Source: Gordionus sp. m RMFG-2023 | Lineage: Eukaryota > Nematomorpha > Gordioida > Chordodea > Parachordodidae | NCBI RefSeq assembly: GCF_954871325.1 | Contig: NC_088775.1 | Coordinates: forward strand, 77,663,561-77,727,560 | Length of the DNA stretch: 64,000 bases | Reading direction: 5' to 3' | Part shown: positions 1 through 11,593 of the stretch, piece after piece | Layout: each line of letters opens with the position of its first letter | Position numbering within the stretch: position 1 is the first letter of the stretch | Translations under genes and position numbers: made by a program | Notes under the pieces: model-generated | Databases searched by the model: none | Seen by the model: only the letters and a program-made list of their open reading frames with translations | Told to the model about the DNA's origin: nothing

Positions 1-393
1 CCACTGTCGTATCCACGATTATGCTATGGGGGGGGCACTATTAGGTGAATTTTTTCAGATAAATTTTGTTAGAGATATTAAGTCCACCTATTGTAGGCCT
101 TTGGCTATATTAGGTTTTTATAAAAAAAATTGGGTTTTCACTTTTTTCTTTTATTAAAATGCTTTTATCCAAAAATTATAAACTATAGTCGTTATTTTAA
201 AAAGTAATTAATTTTTACTAGTTTTTCTTTCAAATTGTTCCCTATATGATATATTGTTTACATTTTTTGGGGAGAGGGAGGTGTGAATGGGGAAAATTTT
301 TATTAGTCTAGAATGATATTTACGAAAACAGGGAAATTTGTTATGAGGGGGGGGGGGGGTTTCTTACTTCCATTGATCACACGCCTGCTTAGG
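1..393 (-). repeat. hAT-type MITE, G-run family, copy at window edge
   Basis: This is the reverse-orientation counterpart of the complete copy at 53436-53830. It has the same order of blocks: a G-run followed by 'cactattagg', then 'tgtaggcctttgg', a T-rich middle, and a second G-run of about 14 bases near 345-358. The terminal repeats are eroded, and the left end may be cut by the window edge. It has no coding capacity. Its right part also resembles the right end of the large hAT at 17796-26559, so I infer it was mobilised by that transposase. Confidence 0.6.
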
Positions 394-2284
394 TCTAAGG
401 CAACTTATTTTTAACAACCTGCTGAAATTATATCCACCCTGAATCAGTCTTAGCACCTGTTCTTAAAGACAAAAGTGTGAAATATATAATATGAAAAATT
501 GCCTCATACCTTGAAAATTTTACTGTTATCCTGTGTCTTATATCCCCCCCCCCCAATCCCCTAATGTATAAGGCGTTGTTTATACTAAAAAAAATTAAAA
601 ATATTATTTAATGCAACAAGGAAATTTTAGATTTTTCATCAAATTAATAAGCAATTAATTATAATAAAGTTTGTTTTATTTATATATAATTATAACCTAC
701 TAATTAGAACATTTATTTTATTAGAACAACACTTCATAACTGCGAAGAGTGTGTCGATCGTAATCAAACAATAACAAATAAAGAAAAAATATTCAGACCG
801 AAATATGAATAACTAATTAAGATGCATGAACTTTTCTTTTTTAAAAAATTAATTTATAAATTTATTGATCATAACTCAAAAACTTTCTATTTTAAAGAAA
901 ACATTTTTACTTTATATAAAAATATAACCTTTCCTTTATTTATTATTTTTTAAATTTAAATAAATAAATTATGAGAAATTATGTTAATTTAAGTTTCAGT
1001 AAGGTATTGTAATTAATGATAAATAATGAGAATTATAACGCCTTACATAATGTTACTAACTATTATTATAAAAATAAATCTTTTATTGAATATATAGGTA
1101 AGAGAAATTTTTGAAACCGAAATCTCTTAAAGTTATTCATTTCATTAAATATTTTTTTTTTTAATTTTCTTATTATAGTATTTTTAATAAAAATTTTAAA
1201 AAAATCTCAAAATAGTTATGAAGACAAAAAGGGTTACAGAAATATATTAAGCATTAACTTTGACACTATTCGTTTCATTTGATTAATTTTATAATTCTTT
1301 TCCATACCTTTATATATTATGTATATTCCAACCGGTTTTTCTTACTTTTTAAAAACAAATAAAATCTTTTGTTATCTTTAATTTCATCGTGAGGTATTAT
1401 ACAAAGGAAAATTTGCTCTTTTATAATGCTATTTATTAAAAGATTAGATTAAAAATTTATTATCCGTAATATTGAACGATATCAGTTTTCGTTCCTCCTA
1501 AGATAGGAAAGTATCAATATAATGTGGAATAGAAAATCGACTTGTTTGGGGGTTGGGGGCAACCCCCCCCCCTCCCCATAAATCGTGGCTACGCGGACTA
1601 TTATCATATATATTTACGAGCAAATTATACAGTCATATCAAAAAATATCATTATTTATAATGTGGATAAAAATTTTATCGTTCTTCTTTCTCCTTGCTTG
1701 CAAATCATAATATAATTTATATCTTGCAAAATATAAAGATGTTTAGTGTCTAAAAAAAATAAATTTTATTTGCGATTCAAAATTTAGTCTTACTGTTTGT
1801 GGCATATTAAAAAATAAATTTTGGTAGGAATTTATACTTAATTCAATTTAAACCGTCGAAATAAATTGATAACAAGCAATATTTATATTTTAGCATAGAA
1901 TTCAATTTTAAAAAAAAATCTTGGACACTATTTAAAAATTTTTTTAAAATAGATTTTGGCATAATGTGATTATAGTACCCAAATAGGCAAGGAATATTAT
2001 TTTTTTCTGAAAATTCCATTCAGAGATATATTTAGAATTTCTTGAAGAAAAAAAAGATAAGCTAAAACGAGGTCTTAACATTTTAAAATTACTCTATTTG
2101 TTAAAAGAAACTAATTCCCCTTTAAAGAAAGAAATAAATATAACACTAGACTAGATATATTAACATCCTACTAGTTTGGTATCAATGGACTCGCTATTTC
2201 TCATCATTCCAACAAGCTAAATTTAGCTATTATTAATATTTATTATCAAGTTGAAAAATAGATAAGCGAAGCACATTGCCCTTT

Positions 2285-2540
2285 CCTATATAGATCCTCA
2301 GAGTTTGGAAAAATTTTGAGAAAAATCTTCTAAAGATTTTCAAGCACAAATCTTCTAAAAATTTTGAAAATGCCGAAAATCTTTATTTTAAATAATCTTT
2401 TATAAATAAATATTTTGTAATTTTCATGATCTTTCAAGATAAAATCACAAATTTTTTTATAAAAATCTTCAAAGTTTTTGCTTTACTTGTATTAAAAAAG
2501 TCAAAATAACAAAGAATATAAAAAAGATTATATGCTTAAT
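2285..2540. repeat. Dispersed AT-rich repeat (partner near 59320-59500)
   Basis: The words 'aatcttttataaataaat', 'attttgtaa' and 'caagataaaat' recur in the same order and direction near 59410-59470. Both blocks also carry an 'aaactctga' word or its complement at one edge. I infer an old interspersed repeat; class and ends are unknown. Confidence 0.4.
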
Positions 2541-4859
2541 GAACATTAAAAATATGTTAACATAAATAAATTTTAAAAAAATTATTCAATATTAGATAGA
2601 TTGATAGGGATTTGGAACCGATAAAAATTTTACCTAGTTCAGTTGGGGGTTCAGATTCGGGAATTTTTGAGGAGATAGCTCTAACCCATCCAGGTTTAAT
2701 CCAGGTCCGGTATAGAAATTACCTAATCTATTGATTGGATAGAATGAGGTAGGTATAAGTTTATTTTGTAAACATAAAAGTAAAAAAAATTTTTTTATAT
2801 TTTATTGGTAAATAAAATAATAAAAACGGTAATCAAGCTAGGACTAAAAACAAAAAATGTTTGGTCGTAAACCTATTATCAATTATTTTTGTGTTAAAGA
2901 AACTAATCATAAAATAGTTAAAACTGAAAAAAATATGGTTCGAGTCCACGTTCGAAAAGAACCGAAGAATTCTTCATAGAATAGTCAATAATTGCTGAAT
3001 AATTTGACCGGCATATTTTTTTTGAGTTTTTTTCTTTATGTAGAGATAAACATGTTCATAAGAATCAATGAAGGGGCAGATATTTTCTTACCGATTTCCT
3101 TTATGGAAGGATAGGCCTATTTCAAAACTTCAACCACCGGGGTTTGGATATAAAAAAATTAACTAAGCTGGCACTGTGCCAAACCCCAGCACAAAAACCC
3201 GCAGCATAAATCCTGAGAAAAACCCGAGAACGAACCGGGAACATAATTATCTATAAAGCCCCAAACCCGAAGGACAACGCATATAGGAACTCCTAGCTCA
3301 AACCATGAGAGCTTAGACTCGGAGCCTACCACGAGCACTAACCAACCCAAAGCATAAACTCTAAACAAAAAATTGACCATTTTTATTTTCGTTGTTTTTA
3401 TATAAATATATTAAATTAAAAATCTCTCGCCCTATTCAAAAAGAAACTCACAATTAAAAAATTAATTCTCACAAATTAAAAAATTGATATCAAATTAGAA
3501 ATTTTTTTTATAAAATCTAAATTAATACATTAAAATTTCTAAAAGTCTTGTATCTAATCAACTTGAATAATGCTCACTCTATTTTTTTTACGTATTAGCT
3601 AATATCAAGCTGACTAAAAAACGACAATTTTGGCTGGAATTATCCAGACTTTGAGTTAATTTTTAAAATTGTAGTTCTATTTAATAACTAAACTTTCACA
3701 CTTAGTGGACATTTGGCTCGAATTTACAAATTAATCCTTATCATAAATCGTTAGATGATAATTGCAAATTATCTTTTTCAATAGAAATAAAATAAAACAA
3801 TTTCGCGTTAATTGTATTATAGATAAATGCAATAAATTATCGAGGTAGTTTTTATTTTTAAAACAAGAAATATGCCTTAATATTGAATAATCTGGACAAT
3901 ATTTAATTTAAATGTGGAATCTTTAAATTTTTTTATTAATAAATTTTCAAGTTTTTTATTGACTGTCATTAATATTAATTACTGAGTATATTTAATAAGA
4001 AAGTAATATAAATTAATAATTATATTTCATTTAATTTAAATAATAAATGTTTTAAATCTTTTAATTAAATTATCTTTAAAAATCGACAATATTTATTTCG
4101 CAAGGTAGCGCATTTTATTAAAAAATATTTTTATGAATTTAAAATTATATTTTTAAGGTTAGGCTAAGTTCTATTACTAGTTAACGGTGCATATCTACAC
4201 CATTTCTCTATTGGATAGTTTAATTAAAAATAATAAAAAGTGTTTTTATATAGTTCAGACAGACATCGTACTTAAATATTAAAAAAAAATTTGCAAAAAA
4301 TAGTTTTTTATGCCCCTAAAAAGCCCTTAAATATAATAAATTTTTGAGATAAAAAAAATGCATGGTCTACCTCTTTACGGGGCACTTCTAAATGATCTCA
4401 AATCCCCAATATGCAATTATTAAAATATAATGTGTCAGTATTTATCAATCATTTTCAAATATTAAAACTTAGATAGATAAATAAATTTGTGTGGTGCATA
4501 TAGGTATCATTAATTAACCATCTAGCAGTATGAATTAATTTCGTTATTTTAAAAAATATTTCAAACAAATCATATTTAATTTTTAGAATATTTATAATTT
4601 TAGAAGAGGAATTTATTGAGCGGAGAGATATACTTTCAATTTCACCAAACCATTCTGCTGTGAAGTATGCCATTTTATTCCCATACCCAGGGTAAAGTGG
4701 CTAAGCATTAGATTAAAGATGTTAAAATGAAACTGAATTGTTAAATTGAACACAATATTGCAATTACATCTATTTATAAATTTTAGTATAAACTAATCTA
4801 TATAATAAAGGTAAATTTTTTTTATCAAAATAGCAGATTTTGAATCTGCCAATTTTAGG

Positions 4860-5075
4860 TACATGGTACATTTCAATTATTCTTCCACTTTGTGACTATT
4901 CATAGAATTTTATTCCAAATAACATGCAAACAATTTATTAACGTTCCTTTTTGCACAAAAGTATCTTTTTATATGGTGTAGACGTCAATGTTTAAAAAAT
5001 ATCTTCTGCACCTTAAATCAAACGGAACATTTTAATCGTTTTACCCATAGCAACTTTACCCCAAAGTGATAGATA
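4860..5075. repeat. Dispersed repeat, inverted partner at 48180-48310
   Basis: The run 'acattttaatcgttttac' followed by 'ccatagcaactttacccc' is found again, reverse-complemented and slightly diverged, at 48183-48230. The 'atctttttatatg' block also matches. This points to two copies of one interspersed element in opposite orientation. I could not define its ends or class. Confidence 0.5.
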
Positions 5076-7729
5076 TTGTATAGATCGTTATTGCGTGACT
5101 TCTAGTTAAGCTATAAACTTCCAATAAATTTTGTTTTATAGCTATGGCTTTATGGAAAATGTATCCAAATTTTTAAATTTTGAGCCTTAATATATTTTGC
5201 TAAAAGCAAAAAAAAACTTGAAGATGATTTTTATAATTTTTGTGTAAAAAATCTTTTTTGACAAAATATGTCAAACAAGGGCAAGATGAACATAGGTAAG
5301 AAATTAGATATAAAAATTTCAACTTCACATTAAATCTAACGTCTTTATGCTCAAGGTTATGAGTTACTCGCTTTAACATTGCTATCCCGTCAATCACTTT
5401 ACTCCGGTCTCCCCTACCTAAATATTATTCACAACTCACAGGACAATTTTAAATTTTAAGGTAAAAGATTTTTAAAAAATTTAAAATTTTGCGAGAAATT
5501 AATTTTTTTTTAATTTGGGAGATATTTTTTCCTCCCAGATTTTTAATTTTATTTATTTCTATAAAAAGCGAAAATAAAAATTATTGATTTGACTTGCTGC
5601 AAACATAATTTTTATGACCAAGCATTTCAACAACACTAGAGGGGGTCTCACGATTTAATTGTTCAAAGTGGAGGTTGATCATTGGTAAGTGTCTATTTTT
5701 ATTGATGAGTATTTGTTTCAACACTAAACAGGCCTCGTGATAAGTTCTTCATCATAGAGGTGATCACAAGTAAGAAATGTTTATTGATAAATGATAAAGT
5801 AAAGCTGAAATTTATCTGTCAGTGTTAAGAATTTTCCAATTTTAACTTTATTTTTTTGCAAATACGAGAAAAACTTGTTATACCTGGATTTAAATAAAAT
5901 GTAAATCATTAACCATCAATTGCCTTTTTTTAAAAAAAAAATAAAATAATTTTTTCAAATTTGTTTTAATGCTAATTATTAAATTTTATAATTTATATAA
6001 TAATTATTGCCCTAGAAAAAAAAAGAAGAGAAGAAAAGAATATAATTTTCACTTTAGTATTAAAAAAGAAAGAAATAACTGGGAGAGAAAAGAGATTTCT
6101 TAATATAATACTAGGTTAATGGAACAATTTTTCCCAGAGAAATTTATATTCAAAAAATAAAATAAAATATGATTTTTAATTTAAAGAAATTAAATAAAGT
6201 ACAAAAAAAGTGTGTGACAATTACTGTTTCTCATTATAGTTTTCTTTCTTTTTTATTTGGAATAATATATTAATTATATGAATTAATCTCATCGTTTGTT
6301 TTTTGATGAATGTAGTTGTCAATGCATTTGTATTTTTTAAAGAAATTTTGAAAATGGGATAGCTATCGGTGTTTGGTATTAGGTGGGAGTTTTATTTTTT
6401 TTATATTTAAAATGTAAATATTTTATTAGAAATTCATTTTTATTTAATGCCGATTTTTACAATATGTAATAAATTTTAAAGAATAAAGAAAGTATTATAA
6501 AAAAACAAAAAATTTAATTTTTAAGTTTTATAAAAAAATACAAAAATTTTAATTTTTAAGTTTTATAAAAAATTTGTAGCAGATTTATATTGTGAAGTTT
6601 TTTAAAAAATAAATAAATAATTTAGGATTTATTTCAAAAATTAATATCAAAATAAATTAAAGGTTTAATCTGGGTAAGGAAATAATTTATTTACATAATA
6701 ATTTTGATTTGAAAAATAAGGATTTCACTGGAAAGAATACTCGTTTTTTAAAATAATTTTCAGTTTTAATAAACTTTAATTAATTAATATTTAATTTTTT
6801 TAAAAAATAATATATTATCATAGATAATTAAATTTTACCATAATTATAAAAAAAAATATATAAAATGTAATTTTAGTTTTAACAAAAAAAAGATAAACTT
6901 AAAAACTCAATAAATATTATATTTAAAAAATATAAACGCCTGCAAAAATCCGTAGGACAATGGTAAATATTTTGACTATTTTTTATATAATGCCATGATA
7001 TTAATTATAATAAATATAGGTTTGACACTTAAATTTTTTTATAAAAACTCAGTTAGTATTTTAGAAAACAAAGCCAATGCTCACAGTGGTTTATTATAGG
7101 CCACGATTTTATACCGTGAAGCATTATTTTATTTCGACAAAACAAGGTATAAGCTATCTGATGTAAGGATATGGTAAGTTTATATGAGATTGCTAAGGTT
7201 AAATAAGTATTCATTAATACATTTTCCGGAGATTTTATTCGGAGGGGGGGGGGGGGGTTGGGATTCCTAGATTAAAATATTATATTTAAATTCAAAATAT
7301 AAAGACCTTGATTATTGGCATAATCGTTGCATAATTATTCATTTATGTATTTTTTTTTATCTATAAAATAAAATATTAATAAAAATTATAATTGAATCTA
7401 CATTATATAAGAAAAAATTTTAAGTTTTCTACTGTTTTTTCTTTATAAAATACAAATTTATAACTTAATTAGATTTATAACATTTTGGATTATTTGTCAC
7501 ACTTATTCATTTATTATATTAATTATCGCGTCCATTAAGATGTTTATTGTCACTTAACCATGCTTTAATCCTGCGCAAAGGGTAAATAATGGAATATTAG
7601 AATGTTTACTGCTAGATATAAAGCAGATTAATCAACTCCTGATAGATAAATTATATACTATAAAAAACAAATAGAACGATCATTGACCCACAAACTCATG
7701 CAAACGAGGAAGTGGTTAGACTATTTTAC

Positions 7730-7936
7730 AGGTAGTTATTTGGTTCTTGTGCATTGGTTTTGATTTCCTTTTCTTATTTAAATTATTTTTGATACTCTTG
7801 GATTTGCTTTTTTTAAAATTAATGTTAATGTTGATTTTATTTTTTTTGCTAATTTCGATGTGGATTTCCTTTTCTTCGAGTTTATGTAAATCAGGGCATT
7901 TAAAAAATCCGCCATATTCATTTTCGCCTCGAACCC
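7730..7936 (-). CDS. Possible internal exon of an unknown gene
   Basis: On the minus strand a 'cttttag' acceptor precedes 68 open codons that end at a GTAAAA donor. Both boundaries are phase 1. The peptide begins GVRGENEYGGFFKCPDLHKL, continues acidic, and ends in a very basic Lys/Asn/Ser tract. I do not recognise a family. The symmetric phase matches the neighbouring secreted-protein gene, but that gene is on the other strand. The overlapping plus-strand open frame of 108 codons is a Leu/Phe-rich shadow. This could also be a chance open stretch or part of an old element. Confidence 0.3.
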
Positions 7937-9433
7937 CTAAAAGTCAAGCACGGCATTGCTCCCATATATTTAACATCATTCAAATGGAACTCATTGGAAT
8001 TAATATCCATTTTTTCATATTTGATAAAAAAATCTTCAAAAAATTTCATAAAAAATGCCACATTCATGTTTAGATAATTCCAAAATCTGTTTAATTGTTA
8101 TAAATCTTTCAGAAGTTGTAATATTTTAATGTAATCGTATGTTAAATTTTAGAAATTTTCTGGAGTTATATTTTGAAGATGATTTATTTTTATATTTAAA
8201 TACTTATTTATATAAAGCTTATTTTTCTTTTCTATAAAGTTTCAAAAGTTTGCGAATCACATTGATTTTGGACATACCAGATATTAAGTAAATCTTTTGT
8301 AAAGAAAGAAAGAAAGCTGGCAAGCTTGTAAATCCTATTATATACCTTGAATCTTTTTTTTTATTAACAACTCAATATTTTTTTGTTATTTTTCATTTAT
8401 TTTACTTTCATCAATAAAATTATAATATTTATATATTATTTATGATCATGAACATAAAAAAAAATAGATTCTGAGATATATATTTTAAATGTGTATTATA
8501 TCAATGGTAATCTGAAAGAAACTCTTAGCTATTTAGTTAACTTAAATCTTCTACAGCATATAAAACTTTAATTTATACTCAATGTTGTTTGGCCATATGG
8601 TAGAAGTCAAAAATTTTAGGCTCAGTCTTGGAAATTTTTTGGCCCGGTCTGTATTTTTATTGATTTTTTTACGACTCGATATGGAATTTAGAATTTCGTT
8701 AGAATCGTTTTAGCTGTTTTCATAATTGTTTCTAAGGAAAATTAAAAATATGAGCAGTAAATTAATAATATCGTTTTACATAATTTTCCGAATGCAAAAC
8801 ACAATATATGTATAATGAAAGGGTGTTAAAATAATAAAGGATTAGGCGAATTGTGTTTTGTAGAAATTGAAGAATGGTTTCCCTCTAAACATTTTATATT
8901 TCGACAGAATAGAGCCTCATTCAATCTTTACGGCTAAAAAGGTTATATAGATAGTTTAAGAATTTTATAATTAATGCTTTGGAAGGACCATCGTCTTGTC
9001 TACACATATGATATATAATTATAAAGAGCTGAACACGCAAGGAGCACTGACAAAAAAAATTTGAAAGCCAAAATCTTAGAAAGTTTGGAGAAAAGAGCTG
9101 TGGAGATTTTTTAAAACTTTATTTTCTCAATTCCTGAACAAGAGAAAATTTAACGAATAGAAACGTTAGATATTAATAAAGAGGTGATACCCATGGCTGA
9201 ACAGCATGGTTGCAAAACTAATAAGAATTCAACAATAAAGTTCAACTAATTTATTATTATTTTTATTTAAAAATTAAGTTAGAAGAAGCCTGTTTTGACA
9301 AACAAATTGGGGCGTTGGTTATATTAAAAGAATTATTATATTTAAGGTTTATAAATTTGAAACTAAAATATTTTTTAAATACTATAAAATAAATTTACAA
9401 ATCACCTTTGAAAAATAAAATTCAAAAATAAAG

Positions 9434-11079
9434 TCTAAGCGATTTTGCAAGCTTTATGTCCTACTTTCGTTATTTCTCGTCCTAACTGTATTTTGTATTT
9501 CGCACGTAACTGCCGATGAAACTACCACAGCTTCCAGAAGAAGTGATGATGATGAATCTGAATATCAGACGACTGAAGAAAGTAAGAAGCACAAGAAACA
9601 TAAAAAGAAGAAGAATAAAGATAAGAAACACAAGAAAAGCAAGTAATAAATATTTGTCTAACTTATATATAAATCAAGAAATCCTTATATTTTACCAATT
9701 TATTTTAAAAAAAAATTTAAAAAGGTATTTCTACAAACCTGAACACGATGATGAAAGTGAGCAGAAAGAAGATGGCAATGAAGAGATCCCCCAGGGTTAT
9801 TATGATCAGTATTCAAATGCCGCCGCTCAAACAGGGGATACACAGCAATACATGACCAATGATAATAATAATATGGGAGGTAATGTAGATGAATCCATAT
9901 ATGATACGGAAAACGCCGAAGGAAACAACCATTCTCCCAATTTTCATGAGGAAATAGCAAAAGCTATGGGCATGCCAGAGGGGTTCGTTGTTTTAGATGA
10001 AAACAATCCCGAAAAAAAAGTTATCATGTTACCAAAATCAAATGGGAAGAATAAAAGGCGGGATCGACAAGAAGATAACCCTAAGAAATGTAATAACAAT
10101 TGTTAAAAAAATAAATTATTCCGGCATTTTAAATAACTTAATATATATAATTTTATGTCACACATCTTTAGTTGAGCCGGGTCAATATTATTCTACCAAC
10201 GATATCTCTCAGCTTAAAAGGAACGAACACAATGTCGTCAATTCATACAACATCAATCCTTATTTGCAACCGAACCATTATCAAACTAGGCAAGAATTTC
10301 GAGGTTTGAATCCCAATTATCCATCTTACCCATCAAACAATGGCCCATATAATGATGCCACTTTGATTAATATGGCACGTCATCCGCTGTCCCAACAAAT
10401 TTTAACTTCTAACTTGAACAATAGAATGACCCAGCATGCATATCCGATTCGCACAAATCCTAACGGCACTGTCAATTTGGCTCATACAGTTAATTCCTAC
10501 CCTCCACATGCTCCTCTTTATATGAGAAGAAGTAGATCCTTTCCTCTAAATCAACCTAGATCCGTTTTTAGCCCTTTCATGGTGAGAAACACAAACCATT
10601 ATGCCTCTCCCAATGGTGTTCGATATATCCATAAACCACAATTGATGGTTCAAACTGGGCCTAATAGATTTCAGAATTATCAATACCATCCTAACATGGT
10701 AAACAATCATATACCCTTGAATACGAATCCTCAATTAAGTGATACTAATAGATACTCTAATCACGCAGGTTCTTATATACCTACTCACATGATATATTCA
10801 CCTTCTCAGACGATAGGAAACGCATTTAGACCAATTTTCAACCCTTCATCTCAAAACATTGATGTACCATTTACTCCCAACAAACCTCTCTATCCATCTT
10901 CTAGGAATATTAAAGCAAGCTTTGTTCCTAATTATCAAACTAATCCTTTGTATCCCCAATATCCTATTTATTCGCAAGTTGTAGCTGGTCAAGTAAACGA
11001 AATACCAATTCCAAATAGTTTGAACAATGGTGGCTTAAATCATCGTCAAACTCTACGTATCTCTAATGGTATACGTTAA
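9434..11079 (+). CDS. Secreted low-complexity protein, 5' block (exons a1-a3)
   Basis: Exon a1 (9434-9642) encodes a clear signal peptide, core LYVLLSLFLVLTVFCI, followed by ADETTTAS and a strongly basic KKHKKHKKKKNKDKK tract. Its upstream edge is uncertain: the frame is open from 9419, has no ATG, and 'aaag' at 9433 is only a weak acceptor. The start codon must therefore lie in an unseen upstream exon. Exon a2 (9725-10089) is acidic, then Asn-rich. Exon a3 (10172 onward) is rich in Asn, Pro, Tyr, Ser and His. Junctions are canonical and in phase: GTAATA donors after 9642 and 10089, AG acceptors before 9725 and 10172. The block ends either at a TAA (11077-11079) or at a phase-1 GTATAC donor at 11069 leading into the next block. 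No conserved domain is visible. By composition it could be an extracellular matrix, mucus or cuticle protein, but that is inference. Confidence 0.65.
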
Positions 11080-11593
11080 TTTCTTATATACTCAATATCA
11101 AATTATGTAATTGACCTCATCTCCGATTCAAAAATTATTTAAATTTTATGTGTAATTATTATATTTATATAATGAATTTTATTAACAGACATCTTTAAAA
11201 GATTACCTCGAGCATGTTTTTTTTATTATTTTTTTCTTCTCTTTTGTCTAAGGCTTTATTGTAGCGATCCAGCAATTCAAATTAAAGCCCTGATATAAAT
11301 TAACATTGAAAAGTCCAATCGTTAAAATTCTCCCTAGCTTAATAACCGCTTAAATCTAGATTGTTTAACGACTCTAGTTTACGGGTACCCAATATTTTGG
11401 CCAAAAAATTTAACGCAAGCCTGGAGATTTTACTCATAGATGGCAGACAGGTTTGAACATATATTAACAGAATCTCGAGGCTTTTAATATAATTTTTGCT
11501 AAAATCTTAATTAAAAATCGGCCAAATCAAACCGTTTAACAACACTACTAAAATTCCATAAAAGAGCGTATCTTTTAAAAATATATATAATAG
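11080..11593 (+). other. Probable intron (or intergenic gap) between the two blocks
   Basis: This is AT-rich with no open frame of note. It begins just after a GTATAC donor (11069) and ends at 'ataatag' (11593). No AATAAA signal follows the TAA at 11079, which favours an intron over the end of a gene. Confidence 0.45.

Larger units (their letters stand above)
394..7729. other. AT-rich stretch without recognisable genes
   Basis: I see mostly A/T homopolymers and short open frames with no recognisable product. There is a GC-richer patch at 2600-2720 with GGTTCnGA-type words and a C-rich patch at 3120-3370. Two blocks recur elsewhere in the window and are listed separately. A G-run near 7243-7258 probably marks another eroded MITE end. 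Confidence 0.6.

Noticed and set aside
3159-3380. 73-codon minus-strand open frame with a hydrophobic N-terminus
   Set aside because: It overlaps a C/G-richer repeat-like patch, and there are no splice or homology signals. The Leu/Val/Cys content looks accidental.
4455-4673. 72-codon minus-strand frame starting MAYFTAEWFGEIESI
   Set aside because: The first 25 residues look protein-like but the rest is AT-driven Ile/Lys/Asn. It adjoins a dispersed repeat, so it was not called a gene.
7747-8073. 108-codon plus-strand frame rich in Leu and Phe, seemingly a membrane protein
   Set aside because: It is the shadow of the Lys-rich minus-strand stretch. T-rich DNA gives Leu/Phe runs by default.
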